The notes: generated by a model not told the origin, from the sequence alone. DNA of 64,000 nucleotides from Rehmannia glutinosa (GCA_016081115.2 CM071930.1:36223641-36287640); one strand, 5' to 3'; shown: positions 24,401 to 36,060, counted from the stretch's first letter. Program-made: numbers and translations.

Positions 24401-25629
24401 AAAAGTATCACACTAACTAGCACAACCAACTAACGATTAATTTAGTAACATGCACAACACATGAAGAATTCAAACCTCATCCCTAATGTAAACATAATTT
24501 TACAAAATAACATAAATAAACAAAACTAGACCAATACCTGAACACCGCCATCAAGCATATTGGAACCTTGGATATTGTCATGTTTCTCAGCCGGAGCATC
24601 CATCAGGGCATCATTACAACCGGAACTGCTCTCACCATCATAAGGGCCATCAACAAAACCAAATCCATATCCCCCATTGTTTAACTCAAACGAATTGCGC
24701 TCCTTTATTTTATCGGTGCTCTAACCCAAAAAACTTGGAATTCCTCTTGGCATGTCCCGAGCGCCAACCTCGACTCTGTCCATGTAAAGCACCTTCAAAA
24801 AGAACGGGATATTAAAAAAAAATTAAATTATAAAACTAACACACTCAACACAATAGCCAAAAAAAATTACCGTGAGAAACAACAAAGGACCGTTGAACTC
24901 AGTCTTCTTAATCGATGACCCCCAATTTATCCTCTTCTCAATGAGTGTTTTCAACGTGTAATGACACCAGTTAAACTTCCTAATGTTACTAACGTCCTCC
25001 AAACAATTCAAAATCAATGGATTAATATACCCACCCTGCATAGATCCAATAATAATTTGATCAACTAAAACGGTAAAATATATCCTAAACCATACCCCTC
25101 CATCCTCACAACCCGCCATTTTACCACAAACTTCAGTAGGAGTCATTCTGTAGTGTTCTCTGCCAAATAAAGATGGCCATTCTTCATACAATTGAGAACT
25201 CTCGGCACTTGACTTCTTATCAATTGCCAATGGACCGTTAGGGAACCCCAACACCCTCTGAACGTCCTTCCAGTCAATATGAAGATACTTCCCATTTGCC
25301 AACACCAGTTCGCTACTCATGGGATTGAAATTCTCAGTCAGCCAATAGATTAGACGCCCCGGAAACTCAGAAATTCTCAACATTAATAAGCTCTCAAACC
25401 TCATCTCGACAACATCATGTTTTTGTTCATCCGTAAAGGAGGCCATAGCTTCAACCAAAACCTTGGGCGAGGTCCTAGAAGTCAAAATGGGGAACAAATC
25501 CTTAACACTCTTCTTCACAACCCGACTGCCCCTTTTCCTTTTCTTTGGCTGCGCATTTGCTTCCCCCGCCCCACTACTAGTACCACCAATATTAACTTGC
25601 GTTTTTTGTTGTCCTCTAGCCATACTCAC
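21472..25629 (-). pseudogene. MULE-2 Ulp1-like cysteine protease gene (plant mobile domain plus C48 domain)
   Basis: Exons read on -. Exon A (25629-24871) starts MSMARGQQKTQ, has a basic KKRKRGSR stretch, then a plant-mobile-domain-like block (LPFESLL-type helix, FPGRLIYWLTENFNP, WKDVQRVLGFPNGP). Exon B (24792-24538) starts VLYMDRVEVGARDMPRG. Others lie at about 23679-23500, 23340-23085, 22984-22790, 22711-22580, 22500-22385 and 21825-21472. The C-terminal part is a Ulp1/C48 peptidase: His (codon 22489-22491, EHLFVIVFDIK), Asp (22438-22440, HILDNS) and Cys (21679-21681, VDCGIFAMRH). All three catalytic residues are present. A TAG at 24721-24723 in exon B and broken frames near 23800 argue against a functional full-length product. 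The role of Ulp1-like proteins in MULEs is unknown. Confidence 0.75.
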
Positions 25630-27274
25630 AAATTAGCACCTACAATTAAGAAGACAAAAGAAATAATCATTATTCCAATTCAACATAAATGCAAGGACAA
25701 TCTATGCATTAAAGTGTTCTACAACAGCAAAAATGCACTACACTAAAAATGCACTGCACCAAAAAACAGTCTAATTGTATAAATAAAACACTAAAATGTA
25801 CTTAAGATTACAGTATAATAATATATCATATTTCTGATCATATTTATAAATTTGCACAAACAAAGTGCAGTTACACAAGACACACATCTTTGCAAAAATG
25901 TATTACTTAAACATTAAAAATGTATTAATTAACCACTAAAAAATAACTAAGAATACATCAGATTATCATTTACAAAAACTGCCCATAAGGTTCAATAGAC
26001 TAACAAAGAAGCACGATGAACAAAACCTGAGATAAAAAAAACACTAGAAATTAAAACACAATCCCAACAACTAAGCCAAAACAACATAATTGTATAAACA
26101 AAACACTAAAATGTACTTAAAATTACACTAAAATGTATTAATTGCATTTATGTGCATGTTTCTAACTAGATAATTTATCATAACACGGATTCTGACACCC
26201 CTTCACAAACAAACAGATTTTTGTAATGAATCATTAAAGCTATAAACTATAAAAACTTGAACATAAATGCAAAAAATCGTCCAGAGCTACAAATTGCCTA
26301 AATGCACATAAAACGATTGATTCCCAATAGACAGGGTGTTCAAATTATCATATTAAATACGATTGATTCCCAATAGGAGCTTCCAGTGAAAACCAAGGTT
26401 TACAACAGCAAGATGAATTACAACACAAGAACATGCTGTAAACATTCAAGTAAAAGAATAACAAAAAAAATTACTCATCCCAAACAGACATTATGGCATA
26501 GCAATAGTTCACAAAACCCTAGAAATTGAAAACACAGTCCCAAAAATGAAAATACTAGAATTTAAAACAAAAATTCATTTCAAAATTAACATTTTCACAA
26601 TTTCCCCCAAAAAAACAAAAAAATAGAACCCTAGAAACTACACACACTGATTCTAACAACAGTTTCAACATTTAGGTAAAAATTACAAATACAATATATT
26701 AAACATTAAGTACCAAACTTACCGTCGGTCGAAAGGATGAGAAAGGCCAGGGGTGGTGCGTCGCCGGTTGAAAAGAGAGGGACTTTCCTCCACTTCGAAT
26801 GGTCGTGGTTGAGCCGGCCCAGTGAGAGAGACGATCGGAAACTGTGGATGCTCGAGGCCGTCGGTCGCTTGGAGTGATTGAGGCGGACGACTGTTGTTGA
26901 CGGCGATGGAAAAAAGTGGTGTGAGGGCGGACGGGAGTTGTTGACGGTGATTGAAAAAAAAAGAGAATTTGAAATGATTATACAATGGTTGACGGGAGAG
27001 AAAATGAGAGTTTGAGAGCATATGGAGTGTTTGAGAAAATGTGAAGAGACGTGCATATCAGAGAGAGAACACACAGAGATATGATGTTTGAAACTCCCCA
27101 AAAATAGCGCGAATTAATAAAGGAAGAAATCAATTATCTTTTACAAAATTACTAAACGCCTCTTGCTTAATATTTCGAAAATTACCACTTTGACCTTTTT
27201 TAATTGAATCAGTTAAAAACATCCTAAAATAAAGGGAATGATCTTAGCCATCCAAAATATCAATCCAATGGTTG
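25630..27274. other. Right subterminal region of MULE-2 (upstream of the protease gene)
   Basis: This holds the promoter and leader of the - strand protease gene and the subterminal sequence next to the right terminal repeat. It is AT-rich on the left. A GC-richer block at 26720-27080, open on the - strand for about 100-130 residues in two frames, has low-complexity Ser/Pro/His content. I see no domain in it and treat it as leader rather than as a gene. Confidence 0.5.
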
Positions 27275-27325
27275 GGATAAATCCCCACTGTCTCATATAA
27301 GGGGGGGTTGTCTCATTTGAACCAA

Positions 27326-27329
<4 letters not shown>
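27275..27329 (-). repeat. Right terminal inverted repeat of MULE-2
   Basis: The complement begins with GATTTGGTTCAAATGAGAC and runs through CCCCCCCTTATATGAGAC to GTGGGGATTTATCC, matching the left end. It is followed by a long (TA)n tract (27330-27364), the target site context. Confidence 0.9.
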
Positions 27330-27368
<39 letters not shown>

Positions 27369-27446
27369 TATTGATTTTGCAGTCAAAAGCATTACTTGTA
27401 AGGTGTTGTAAAATGTTTTATCAACATAAAGAAAAAAAATTAGTAC

Positions 27447-28258
27447 CTGTTGGTATTGTATGTAGCATCAAAGGATATTACATCACCGAACGCGACAGAG
27501 TTCATTATAGATGTTTGGTCTGCCCAAAAGAGTCATGTCAGTTGTTCATCTTCGTCAACATCATAATCGAATATCATCCCTTGATTTGCTTCTTTTTGCC
27601 TTAGATGTTTGTCTATCACCAATTATGCATATGTACCACATATGTATGCTTTCAAGTATCGTTTGAAATTTTTAAACTCAATCTTCAGTGCTCCAACTTG
27701 CGAAAAGCTGCTACCATCTCTCTGAACAGTTCATGTTGTTTTGCACTCCATATGTTAGCCTTTGTGCAATTTATGATAAATTGCTTGTGCCCGAAGTTTA
27801 AATTTCTATTTACTTTCAAATTGCATGTATTTGTCGGCCATCATCGAGTGAGTGTGTCGTTCTTCAAAGTTTTTTATTTTGTATGCGCCTGTTCTGGTGT
27901 ATTCAAAAATAAAATGTGCGTTACACCCAACCCGGTTTGAAACCTCTTGCGTGTTCCCTGTTTTGTGTTGCTTTGGTGCTCCTCATTAGTTTCCGTAAGT
28001 GTGGTTTTTTAGTGTTTTTTAAGCCTTCTCTAACGCAAACCACATATTGTACATGAATTCCATCGTTCTTGAATTTCTTTGTAGTACTCCTTCTAATGTC
28101 GAAGCTGTTGCACGTACCATAATCCTTGTAAAACTGTATTCGGCTTCCAATGTATTGAAATGCATGCCGACGCGTGGAATTTTTTTTGTTCCACTTTTAG
28201 GATCCAATATTTTGTTGATCCTAGTGAGATTTTGAGCATTTGTCCAACATTAATCATG
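27447..28258 (-). pseudogene. MULE-1 FAR1/MuDR-type transposase, 5' half
   Basis: Reading from 28258 down: KILDPKSGTKKIPRVGMHFN begins the FAR1 DNA-binding domain. It then continues in shifted frames through DGIHVQYVVCVREGLKNT, FEERHTHS, KQFIINCTKANI and YDVDEDEQLT. It ends at VAFGDVISFDATYNTNR, followed by a splice donor at 27441-27446. It retains the first catalytic Asp (SFDATY), unlike MULE-2. Several frame changes and stops are present. The intron that follows contains the (TA)n tract into which MULE-2 inserted; the gene resumes at 16556. Confidence 0.8.
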
Positions 28259-29512
28259 TTGCCTGGTGTTTATTCTGGCAAAACACAATTGTGTATATTA
28301 TAATGTAATATACATTGAACATACTAAATATGCAAATTTATAATATTATACATGTAGAACATAGATATGAGGTATGCAGGGTATAAATTATAAGACACAA
28401 TGCATAATGTATTACAATATTTACTTGTTTTGTTCTAAGTATACGCAGAAACAAACATATATATGCAATTTTCCTATTCTAAATAAGCATATTATTAGAA
28501 TTTTTGTTACTCAAAGTGAATCTTAAGATAATACACTTTGTAAATATTAAATATACAGATACGGAACACTATATATGCAGAACATAACTATGTATTATGC
28601 AGGGTATAAATTATAAGGATCAATGCTTAATGTATTTCAATATTTTTCAATATTTTGCTCTAAGTATACACATTAACAAACCTATATATGCAATATCCTT
28701 ATGCTAATAAGCACAATATTAAAATTACTTATGCAGGTTTTTTCTTACTCAAATTGAATATTATGCAAAGAGTTAGATTTAACATGCATTTGTCTTCCAT
28801 TGGTTTGTGTATATACGATAAAAATTAAGTTGTGTACACGAAAATTAAATTGATTATTGGTATCTGAGAACAATTTATGCTACATAATACTATACAATAT
28901 ATTTATTCTAAATATGAAAAAAAAAATGGCAATAACTATGCTCCTATATCCATTGCTAAGTGGTGTAGAATTTTGATTGTTGATTAGTGTATCCGTTTGT
29001 TCCAAACATTTGCAAGAATTATTGGTGAGTGATTACCTTCAATCGAATAGACTGTTGAGTTGAATTCGTGGTTATGTGACATGGTAGTATTGATTTTGCT
29101 GCAATAAATGACGATTCCGCCTAACGTGTTGTTTGCTGGATTAGTTTTTGACATGTATGCGATTCAATATGTGATGGTTTTGCTTGTAAAAATGAAGATT
29201 TCAATGGAAATCAATGGGTTCTCTAGTTCTACAGGTTTTTGGCGTGAGAGAGGAGAAGGAGGTGTGAATGCGTGATTTTAGGATACGTGATAAAAAAAAA
29301 ACAGAATTCATTCCTTACAATTAGCATTAATTATGTGGGCAGTTATTTTTGGACTAATTATGTGATACCTTTTATATCTCTGGGCGTTTTTTTCCCTATT
29401 TTTTAATGCTACAAAAATTTGCTAGATCTTGGTCTTCCATTATTTTTTTTGGATGGTGTAGATGTGTCCAAACGGTCTCACCTAAGGCTATGGCCTCACA
29501 GGATCATCTCCC
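28259..29512. other. 5' flank and right end of MULE-1
   Basis: This is AT-rich DNA with no supported gene, upstream of the MULE-1 transposase. It contains an approximate duplication: atgaggtatgcagggtataaattataag at about 28367 and ttatgcagggtataaattataag at about 28596, each followed by similar aatgc(a/t)taatgtatt sequence, giving a repeat unit of about 230 bp. The last 70 bases form the terminal repeat (ggtctcacctaaggctatgg... to ggatcatctccc). Confidence 0.55.
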
Positions 29513-29908
29513 TCTATATATAAGGAAATTAAGAAATAAATAATAAATACAAATAGGAAGGGAGAAGTGGAATACCACTCAAGTGCCGAACCGACAGGTT
29601 TCCAACGGACAAAGTTTTTAACTGATGCCTTAAGAGTTAAATCAATATAAGTACGTCGAACGAACGGGTATCAAAAATTTTAATATTTGGAAATAAAAAA
29701 AAAATCAAATAACATATATAATTGCTTGTGTTTTTTTTTTTTTTTAAATACATCATCTACTCACTATAATTTTTTTAATTTATCAATCACGTTCAATTAT
29801 AATTTCAATAAAAAAGATCATATAAATAAATTATCTTTACTATACTTTCATATTGCAAGTATACTATTTATTATCTATTTACTTTTCCTATAACCAATTA
29901 CATATAAT
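29513..29908. other. AT-rich interval, no gene seen
   Basis: It starts with the tctatatat that probably includes the MULE-1 target site, then holds A/T-rich sequence with homopolymer runs. Nothing coding is recognised. The last eight bases (29901-29908, catataat) are the left target duplication of the next MITE. Confidence 0.6.
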
Positions 29909-30069
29909 CAATGATCTAAAAAGCACTAGGCGTTAGAATGGGGCCTAGCACCTAGACGGGTTTGGCCACAGTTAGGCGGGATATAGATAGCATTAGGCGG
30001 TGCCTACTCGAAGAAAGCATAGACATCCAAAAAGAGCCTAGCGTATAGGCGGAGATTTTTTAAACAATG
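29909..30069 (+). mobile_element. hAT-type MITE, family 1, copy 1
   Basis: A 161-bp element with ends CAATGATCTAAAAAG and TTTTTTAAACAATG. It is flanked by 8-bp target duplications CATATAAT (29901-29908) and CATATAAC (30070-30077). Internally it is rich in TAGGCG/GCCTA words (aagcactaggcg, gttaggcggga, gtataggcggaga). It is a diverged relative of the element at 38954-39129. The 8-bp duplication points to the hAT superfamily. Confidence 0.75.
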
Positions 30070-30077
30070 CATATAAC

Positions 30078-30616
30078 CACTATTTTACTAGAAAACTTTC
30101 GCATTACATTTAACACTATATTTTCATATCACATTTAATCACACCCTTTAAATCTAATTTTATTTTTCCAAACAACTTTTTCACACTTTTTTTTGGGTGA
30201 TATAAAAAAGACTAAGAGAGAAGGGCCGAGGATGACACCCTTTAGCAACCACTCTTTATCTTTTGTAAGGTACAATTACAAATAGAAACACTTTATTACA
30301 ATATATGTATATATATATACACATATAAAGTGGACAATAAATTATACTTATTATATCTATAATGGTCACTTAGTTAGATCGTACTTGTAATTCGATATAT
30401 GTTCTAATTTCTCCGAAAATGAGTTGAAATTTCTGATAACTAAACACATAAAATCAATAAAAGTTATTTTCTAAGACTTCTTTTTCCGAAAAGTCAAAGT
30501 ACCCCAAAGAATTGATGGACGCTTCTTGATTTTAAAAAAAAAGCGTAAAACTTCAAATGCTACACTATTGACCATTTTAGAGTGTAATGTTTAAAGTATT
30601 TAACAAATAATTGTAG
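30078..30616. other. AT-rich interval, no gene seen
   Basis: No coding potential or recognisable repeat. There is a short (TA)n run at about 30304-30326. Confidence 0.6.
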
Positions 30617-30624
30617 GTTGTGAA

Positions 30625-31259
30625 CAGTGGCGGATCCAGGAATTAGTAGTAGGGTGGGCTAACAAAAATAAAAATTTCCTTAGAAAAATTATCTCTATAT
30701 ATAGAACCAAGATTATATATATAACAAATTATTACAAGACTACATTATTTCTCAATAAAGAGTAGAAGCTACTTTAAGTGGTATTTTTATATTAGCATTA
30801 TTGGGCCAAAAATTTAAATACAAACACGACGCGCTAAAAACACGAGAAACATGGTACAATACGACAGACACAATAAGCAAAATTGCTAAATTGATTTAGT
30901 TAGGACTATTAGGCCATTAAACTAATAAGGATCAATACATATTATAATAAACTACCATACAAATAGTTAACTACAGTTTAAAAGTAAAGTATATAAATGA
31001 TAAATAAGGATCACAAAATAGTCTAAAAATCACGAATATATTAAACATAACATCAATTTCATAATAGCACAAAAGTTTTACATCCTTCATTCTTGATTTT
31101 TAAATTGAATTTATATTTTGGGGGTGAGATTTGAGTTTTGCATTAAATTTTAGAGTGAGCTAACTTTGAATATTGCAGAAATTATATACTAAAAATACAG
31201 TTTTTGAAAATTTGCACTGGGCTTAAGCCCAGTGCTGAGTATATGTGGATACGCCCCTG
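30625..31259 (+). mobile_element. Non-autonomous hAT element, 635 bp
   Basis: The ends are CAGTGGCGGATCCAGG and, on the complement of the right end, CAGGGGCGTATCCAC. It is flanked by a perfect 8-bp duplication GTTGTGAA at 30617-30624 and 31260-31267. The CAGNGGCGGATCCA terminus is typical of a common plant hAT family. No transposase is present; the interior is AT-rich with a perfect small palindrome (tgggcttaagccca) near the right end. Confidence 0.85.
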
Positions 31260-31267
31260 GTTGTGAA

Positions 31268-34200
31268 GTTATTTGTGCCGTATAGTCTATTCTAAAGTAG
31301 TAATTAAGAAAAAGCATACTGAATCTAAAAAAGAAAAAGAAAATGTATTTTTTTTAAAATGTACGTACAAGAAAGTTGACATCCGAATCTCAACCTAAAG
31401 TAAGGGAATATGAACAACACAAAAGAAATGAGAGTGTCAAGCAATAAAATAAGAAGTAAAATGTACAAAGGGATGGCAATGTTAGCTCAAAGGTATATTC
31501 GTCTGTTATTCTCTCTTTTTTTATTTTATTTTTTATTTTATCAGCCAATAAATGATTTATTGGACCGGATCCTCTAAATTTCCATTCCGTAAATTTCGTG
31601 GAACCTACTTTTTCAATTTCACACAATTTTTATTGTCTTTCTCTCTCTGAAACTTTGCACAAAATTTACCAAATAGAAATGGAGATCCAAGTTTCGCAAA
31701 AATCAAAATACGCCTCATAAGAAGTTCACCTTATTTATAAATCACATTCTCTGCACGATCTCATTCGATGTGGATATTATGATTTATGTAGCTCAATAAA
31801 TGTGATATGAGAAGGGAAACTTTTCATTTTCTTATAAGCCAACCAGTATGCTCATGGAAATAAATTCCTCTACATCATGGAAATAAGAATCATGGTTGCT
31901 GAACTTTTAAATGTATTTACATATGTCTAACATTCAATGGAGTGGAATAAGAAGTAGAATAAAAATGGAACAACAAATCTCATTCCCCGCAACATTAATC
32001 GTAAACCAAAAAGGAAGAGTCTCAATTTAATGTGTGGGTGCCCCCAGCTAGTGTGGAAATACTCTGAGTCCTCAAAAAAACAAAAATATGTATATATAAT
32101 AACAACCACTTCTAAAAATAGAATGAGATGATTTTTCCGCCCATTTTATATTGCTAAAAAAATATACTTTTTGGTTTTCTAGAATTATTAAATATATATA
32201 TATATATATATACTTTCCGACTCATTAGTTTTCTATTAGAGATTTCCGTATGACAATAAATATAGAAATATATTTTATTTGTGGAACAAAAAATCATGAT
32301 TTGATGATTATTAGGAACTCAAATATTTAACATTCCATATATGAATATAAATCTATTTGATTTGCTGGACCAAAAATAATGATTTCCTGATTCTTAGGAA
32401 CTCACATATTATTGTTAAATTTAGAAAAAAAAATATAGAATATTAAATTCTATTTTTTTTGGCATTCCAAAATTAGTCAACATTCCAAAATAAATAGTAC
32501 TATATGACGTGCATGGATACTCGGTTTCTATTCTTTCTATAAACATTATTTTTATTCATTCTATACATTAAAATAAACATTATTACTGAAAATAATTTAC
32601 TTGTTGATCACGGAATACAAAATATTGAAAAATCATAGAAATCAAATTGATTGAACTGTCTAAAATTATTCATAAATTAATATGGAATATAAGTTCACAA
32701 CTTATAATGTTATTTATATTGTATTAATTAAATTAGTCTTTTTCTTTTTAAAAAAAATTAATAACTTTTTTTTATTCATTTTTTACGTATAATATATCAA
32801 ATTAATCAATTTTTTACGATCTTTAGTTTGACACTCATATTGCATATATAATATATAAATAAAAAAACATTAATATATAAAAATATAAAAAAATATTTAC
32901 TCATCATTTTGTAATTTGTAATGGGCTTTAAAAGTTATGCATTTGGGCTATTGGACATCAGTTTATTCATGTATTTTTTTTTGCTATTTTTTCTGTATAC
33001 ATATATAGTTGTTATTTGGGCTTAGCCCATTTCTAATAATTATTTAGAATTATATTGAAATTCATTAATTCAATTAAAAAATCTAATTAAAGAAAATATC
33101 TCAAAATATGTATTCAAATTTTATATATCGCATATATCCATACATAACATTATATAAATATATATATATATATTTTTTATATAAGAAGAAAATTAAAATT
33201 TATTTAATATGAAATTACACTCATAATAGTATTTTATATATAAAATATTATTTGTATATATTAACATACTTTCATGTTAATGCAAATTATTTTTATATTT
33301 ATCAACGTATTTTGATACTCAAGTTTCAAAGTTGTACATTTGGATTAGATATGAGTTTGTGTGTTTAATAATTTTTTGATATATGTGTATATATCAAAAT
33401 AAAATAATTTTTATTTTTCTGAAATATTTCTTTTTGCCTTAAAATCGTGTTGCTAAATATAAAGCATGGTTTTTGTTTAATTTCTTTAATATTTTTTATA
33501 ATTGTTCAGTTTTCTAAACCCCAAAAAATATTATAATTTGAAATACATTTATTGTTAATTTTTTCAAAAATACAATTTTTTAAAATTCAACATTAGGGTA
33601 ATAAAAAAATTAAACATTGGGTAGTTAAAATATTTTTCAAACTTTTACATTCTTATAGATAAACATGTTCCATAAATAGATACAATTCATGTTCACACAA
33701 CAAAATATTTCGTATTTAAAGAGATTTTCTTATAGTTTATAATAATTTATTTTTGTTATTTAATCTTATGATTTATTATCAAATTAGTTATATTTATATT
33801 TTAATTATTTTTTGAAATGTTAAACCTTTGCAATCACTATTTTTAAACATATATAACATAAATCCATAATTTGTCAAATAATGAATAAGAACAAGTAAAA
33901 ATGAGAATATTCTTATGTATAATTTTTAGAATTAATAAAATAAAAATTTATAATTAGAACTAATATTAATAATATATGTATATATACAATATATATTCGG
34001 AGAATATGGATGAGAACGGAGAATTCACGTTTTATCTAATCAGAATAGGAAAGGAGACGGGCATATAAATATTGTCCCTGTTCAATTCACGATTCTAAAG
34101 AAGCAGAGAATCCTCATCCGCGCTCACATCCCGAATTAATCAGGGATTCCCCGACCCATATTATTCGGTTACCAACGAGGATGATTACCCGTGGGAATCA

Positions 34201-34294
34201 TGTTGCCATCCTTAAATGCAGGAGATATAATTAATCGAACTATTAGAAAAATGTACGTGTAACAGTACAAAACAGAGGCCTAAAAGACATATAC
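31268..34294. other. Long AT-rich region without recognisable genes
   Basis: I see no gene, RNA gene or intact element. Long A/T runs and (TA)n tracts occur at 32192-32211 and 33160-33180. The segment 33990-34220 is less AT-rich and ends gtgggaatcatgttgccatcc, reminiscent of a hAT terminus reading GGATGGCAAC on the other strand, but I could not find the partner end. The 5' end of the Helitron whose 3' end is at 34322 may also lie in this region. Confidence 0.5.
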
Positions 34295-34322
34295 CCCGTG
34301 CATCACACGGGCAAAAGACTAG
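34295..34322 (+). mobile_element. Helitron 3' terminus
   Basis: A hairpin CCCGTG-catca-CACGGG (34295-34311) is followed 8 bases later by CTAG (34319-34322), then T. Hairpin plus CTRR and insertion before T is the Helitron 3' end signature. The same hairpin type ends the Helitron at 37394 on the other strand. The matching 5' TC end was not located. Confidence 0.65.
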
Positions 34323-34900
34323 TATTGTCTAACATCTACTAGAATTTCCTTTGAAAGTATATCTAACATTAATAGAAAATTATAATTACACCAAAAAAAT
34401 AGCTTAAGATAAATAATTTGATATTCTTAATTCTTATACACATTTAATTTAGAGGGTTTTTGGCTAAGCTTATTTAAAAGAATTTATAAGTTCATACGTC
34501 TTATAAGATACTTTTAGAACTTATAAGACTTTAAATCTTATTTTAAAAGTTAAATGGTTGAAGTGTTTGGATAAAATAAGATATTGTAATTATAAGATAT
34601 ATGGTGGAACTTATAAGATGTTAGTTATGACAATTTTGTAATTAAAATGACCAAGGTAAAAGAAGATATTAAAATAAGATCTTGTTTTGAAAATAAGGTG
34701 GGATCCACCACCCTTTTAAAAAAATAGGTCTCTCATAGGACCGTCTTGCGGATCCTCATCCGTAAGACGGATCTACAATCCGTATCTTAGAATATCGGAT
34801 CTGTTAATAACGGAAAAAAGAATTAGAAATTTCTCTCTCCTCCTTCTTTCCCTCTTCCTCTACCACGCTCTCTCTATCTATCTCCTACTTTTCCTCTTCA

Positions 34901-34901
<1 letters not shown>

Positions 34902-34976
<75 letters not shown>
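34902..34976 (+). repeat. (CT)n microsatellite, about 37 units
   Basis: An almost perfect CT dinucleotide run of about 75 bases, within a wider C/T-only block from about 34835 to 35030. Confidence 0.95.
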
Positions 34977-34978
<2 letters not shown>

Positions 34979-35064
34979 GCTCTCTATCTCTAGCTTCCTC
35001 CTTATTTTTCTCTTTTCTCCATCCCCCAATTTTTCAGATTGTGCTTGTAGCACAGATCTCACCA

Positions 35065-36060
35065 GAGAAATGATATTTTATCTCAAAAAAAGATATTTTA
35101 ACTCATAAAAGTATTACTTTAACTCTATTTATTTATTTTTCTTCTTCACTGTAATGAATTTCTAATCCGTGATTATATTAAAAAAATATGATATATTTGT
35201 GTTATTTTTACTTTGTCATATTTATTTTTCTTCCTTCAATGTAATGAATTTCTTATTTGTGATTGTATTAAAAATCATGATACTTTATCTCAATAAAACG
35301 AATACTTTTCACACATAAAAGTATTACTTTAACTCTGTCATATTTATATTTCCTTCTTCATTGTACTTAATTCTTAACTTGTGACTATATTAAAAAACAT
35401 GATACTTTATCTCAAAAAATGGATACTTTTATCATAAAAGTGTTACTTTAACTCTGTCATATTTATTTTTCCTTCATCATTGTACTAAATTCATAATATA
35501 TGATTGTATTAAAAACATGATATTGTATCTCACAAAATGGATACTTTTACTCATAAAAATATTACTTTAACTCTGTCATATTTATTTTCCCTTCATCACT
35601 GTACTAAATTCATAATATATGAATGTATTAAAAAACATGATATTTTGTCAGCTTATCCCAAAAAATGGATACTTTACTCATAAAAGTGTTACTTTAACTT
35701 CGTCATATATATTTTTCTGTCTTCACTGTAGTGAATTCTTAATCTTTGACTGTATTAAAAACATGATACTTGATCTTAAAAATAGATACATTTACTAATA
35801 AAAGTGTTAGTTAACATAGTCATATTTATTTTTCCTTCTTCACTGTAATGAATTTCTAATCTGTGATTGTATTAAAAACATGATACTTTATTTCAAAAAA
35901 CGGATATTTTGACTCAAAAAAATGTTACTTTAGCTCTATCGTATTTATTTTTCCTTCTTAATTCCTCATATGCGACTGTATTAAAAAACATGATACTTTA
36001 TCTCAGAAAATAAATACTTTTACTCATACAATTGTTACTTTAACTTTGTCATTCTTTAAA
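35065..36060 (+). repeat. Minisatellite, about nine copies of a 118-bp unit
   Basis: Each unit holds catgatactttatctcaaaa, then tggatacttttactcataaaa, gt(a/g)ttactttaactctgtcat and a segment with ttcttcactgtaatgaattt. Copies start near 35067, 35188 (shortened), 35276, 35398, 35515, 35636, 35762, 35879 and 35990. Spacing is 111-126 bases. Copies have diverged by roughly 10-15 percent, and the array is wholly inside the nested MULE-type element. Confidence 0.85.

Larger units (their letters stand above)
16846..27329 (+). mobile_element. MULE-2: complete-ended Mutator-like element with transposase and Ulp1-like gene
   Basis: The element is about 10.5 kb. It is bounded by terminal inverted repeats of about 50 bp (16846-16899 and 27275-27329) sharing GGTTCAAATG, CCCCCCCTTATATGAGAC and GTGGGGATTTATCC. 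It sits in a (TA)n tract, so the expected 9-bp target duplication (atatatata on both sides) cannot be told from the repeat. It carries a FAR1/MuDR-type transposase on + (17276-20660) and a Ulp1-like protease on - (25629-21472), convergent. MULEs carrying Ulp1-like genes (Kaonashi-type) are known in plants. Both genes have disabling changes, so the copy is probably not autonomous now, though the ends could be mobilised in trans. Confidence 0.85.
13362..29512 (-). mobile_element. MULE-1: old Mutator-like element with Ulp1-like gene, split by MULE-2
   Basis: Pieces of one degenerate element lie on either side of MULE-2: a Ulp1-like protease pseudogene on + (13415-14413), the 3' half of a FAR1/MuDR-type transposase on - (15161-16556), then MULE-2 (16846-27329), then the 5' half of the same transposase on - (27447-28258). 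The gene arrangement (transposase and Ulp1-like gene converging, 3' ends facing) is the same as in MULE-2 but reversed. The right end near 29512 reads, on the complement, GGGAGATGATCCTGTGAGG and continues ...TTAGGTGAGACC, a MULE-type terminal repeat. The left end is cut by the Copia-B LTR at 13361. The strand given is that of its transposase. Confidence 0.75.

Noticed and set aside
21472..25629. Ulp1-like gene as a host SUMO protease
   Set aside because: It lies inside MULE-2, pairs with the MULE transposase, and has a degenerate homologue in MULE-1 in the same arrangement.
26706..27101. 131-residue open frame on the - strand
   Set aside because: Low-complexity Ser/His/Pro content with no domain; a second frame overlaps equally well, and it is in the subterminal region of MULE-2.
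27330..27364. Long (TA)n run that might be read as a regulatory or replication element
   Set aside because: It is a simple repeat continuous with the MULE-2 target site; the left flank has the same repeat.
33990..34220. Possible hAT end (GGATGGCAAC on the complement)
   Set aside because: No partner terminus or target duplication could be found, so it is only mentioned as a hint in the region entry.
35065..36060. Regularly spaced repeats as a CRISPR-like array
   Set aside because: Units of about 118 bp are directly tandem with no unique spacers, in a plant genome; it is a minisatellite.
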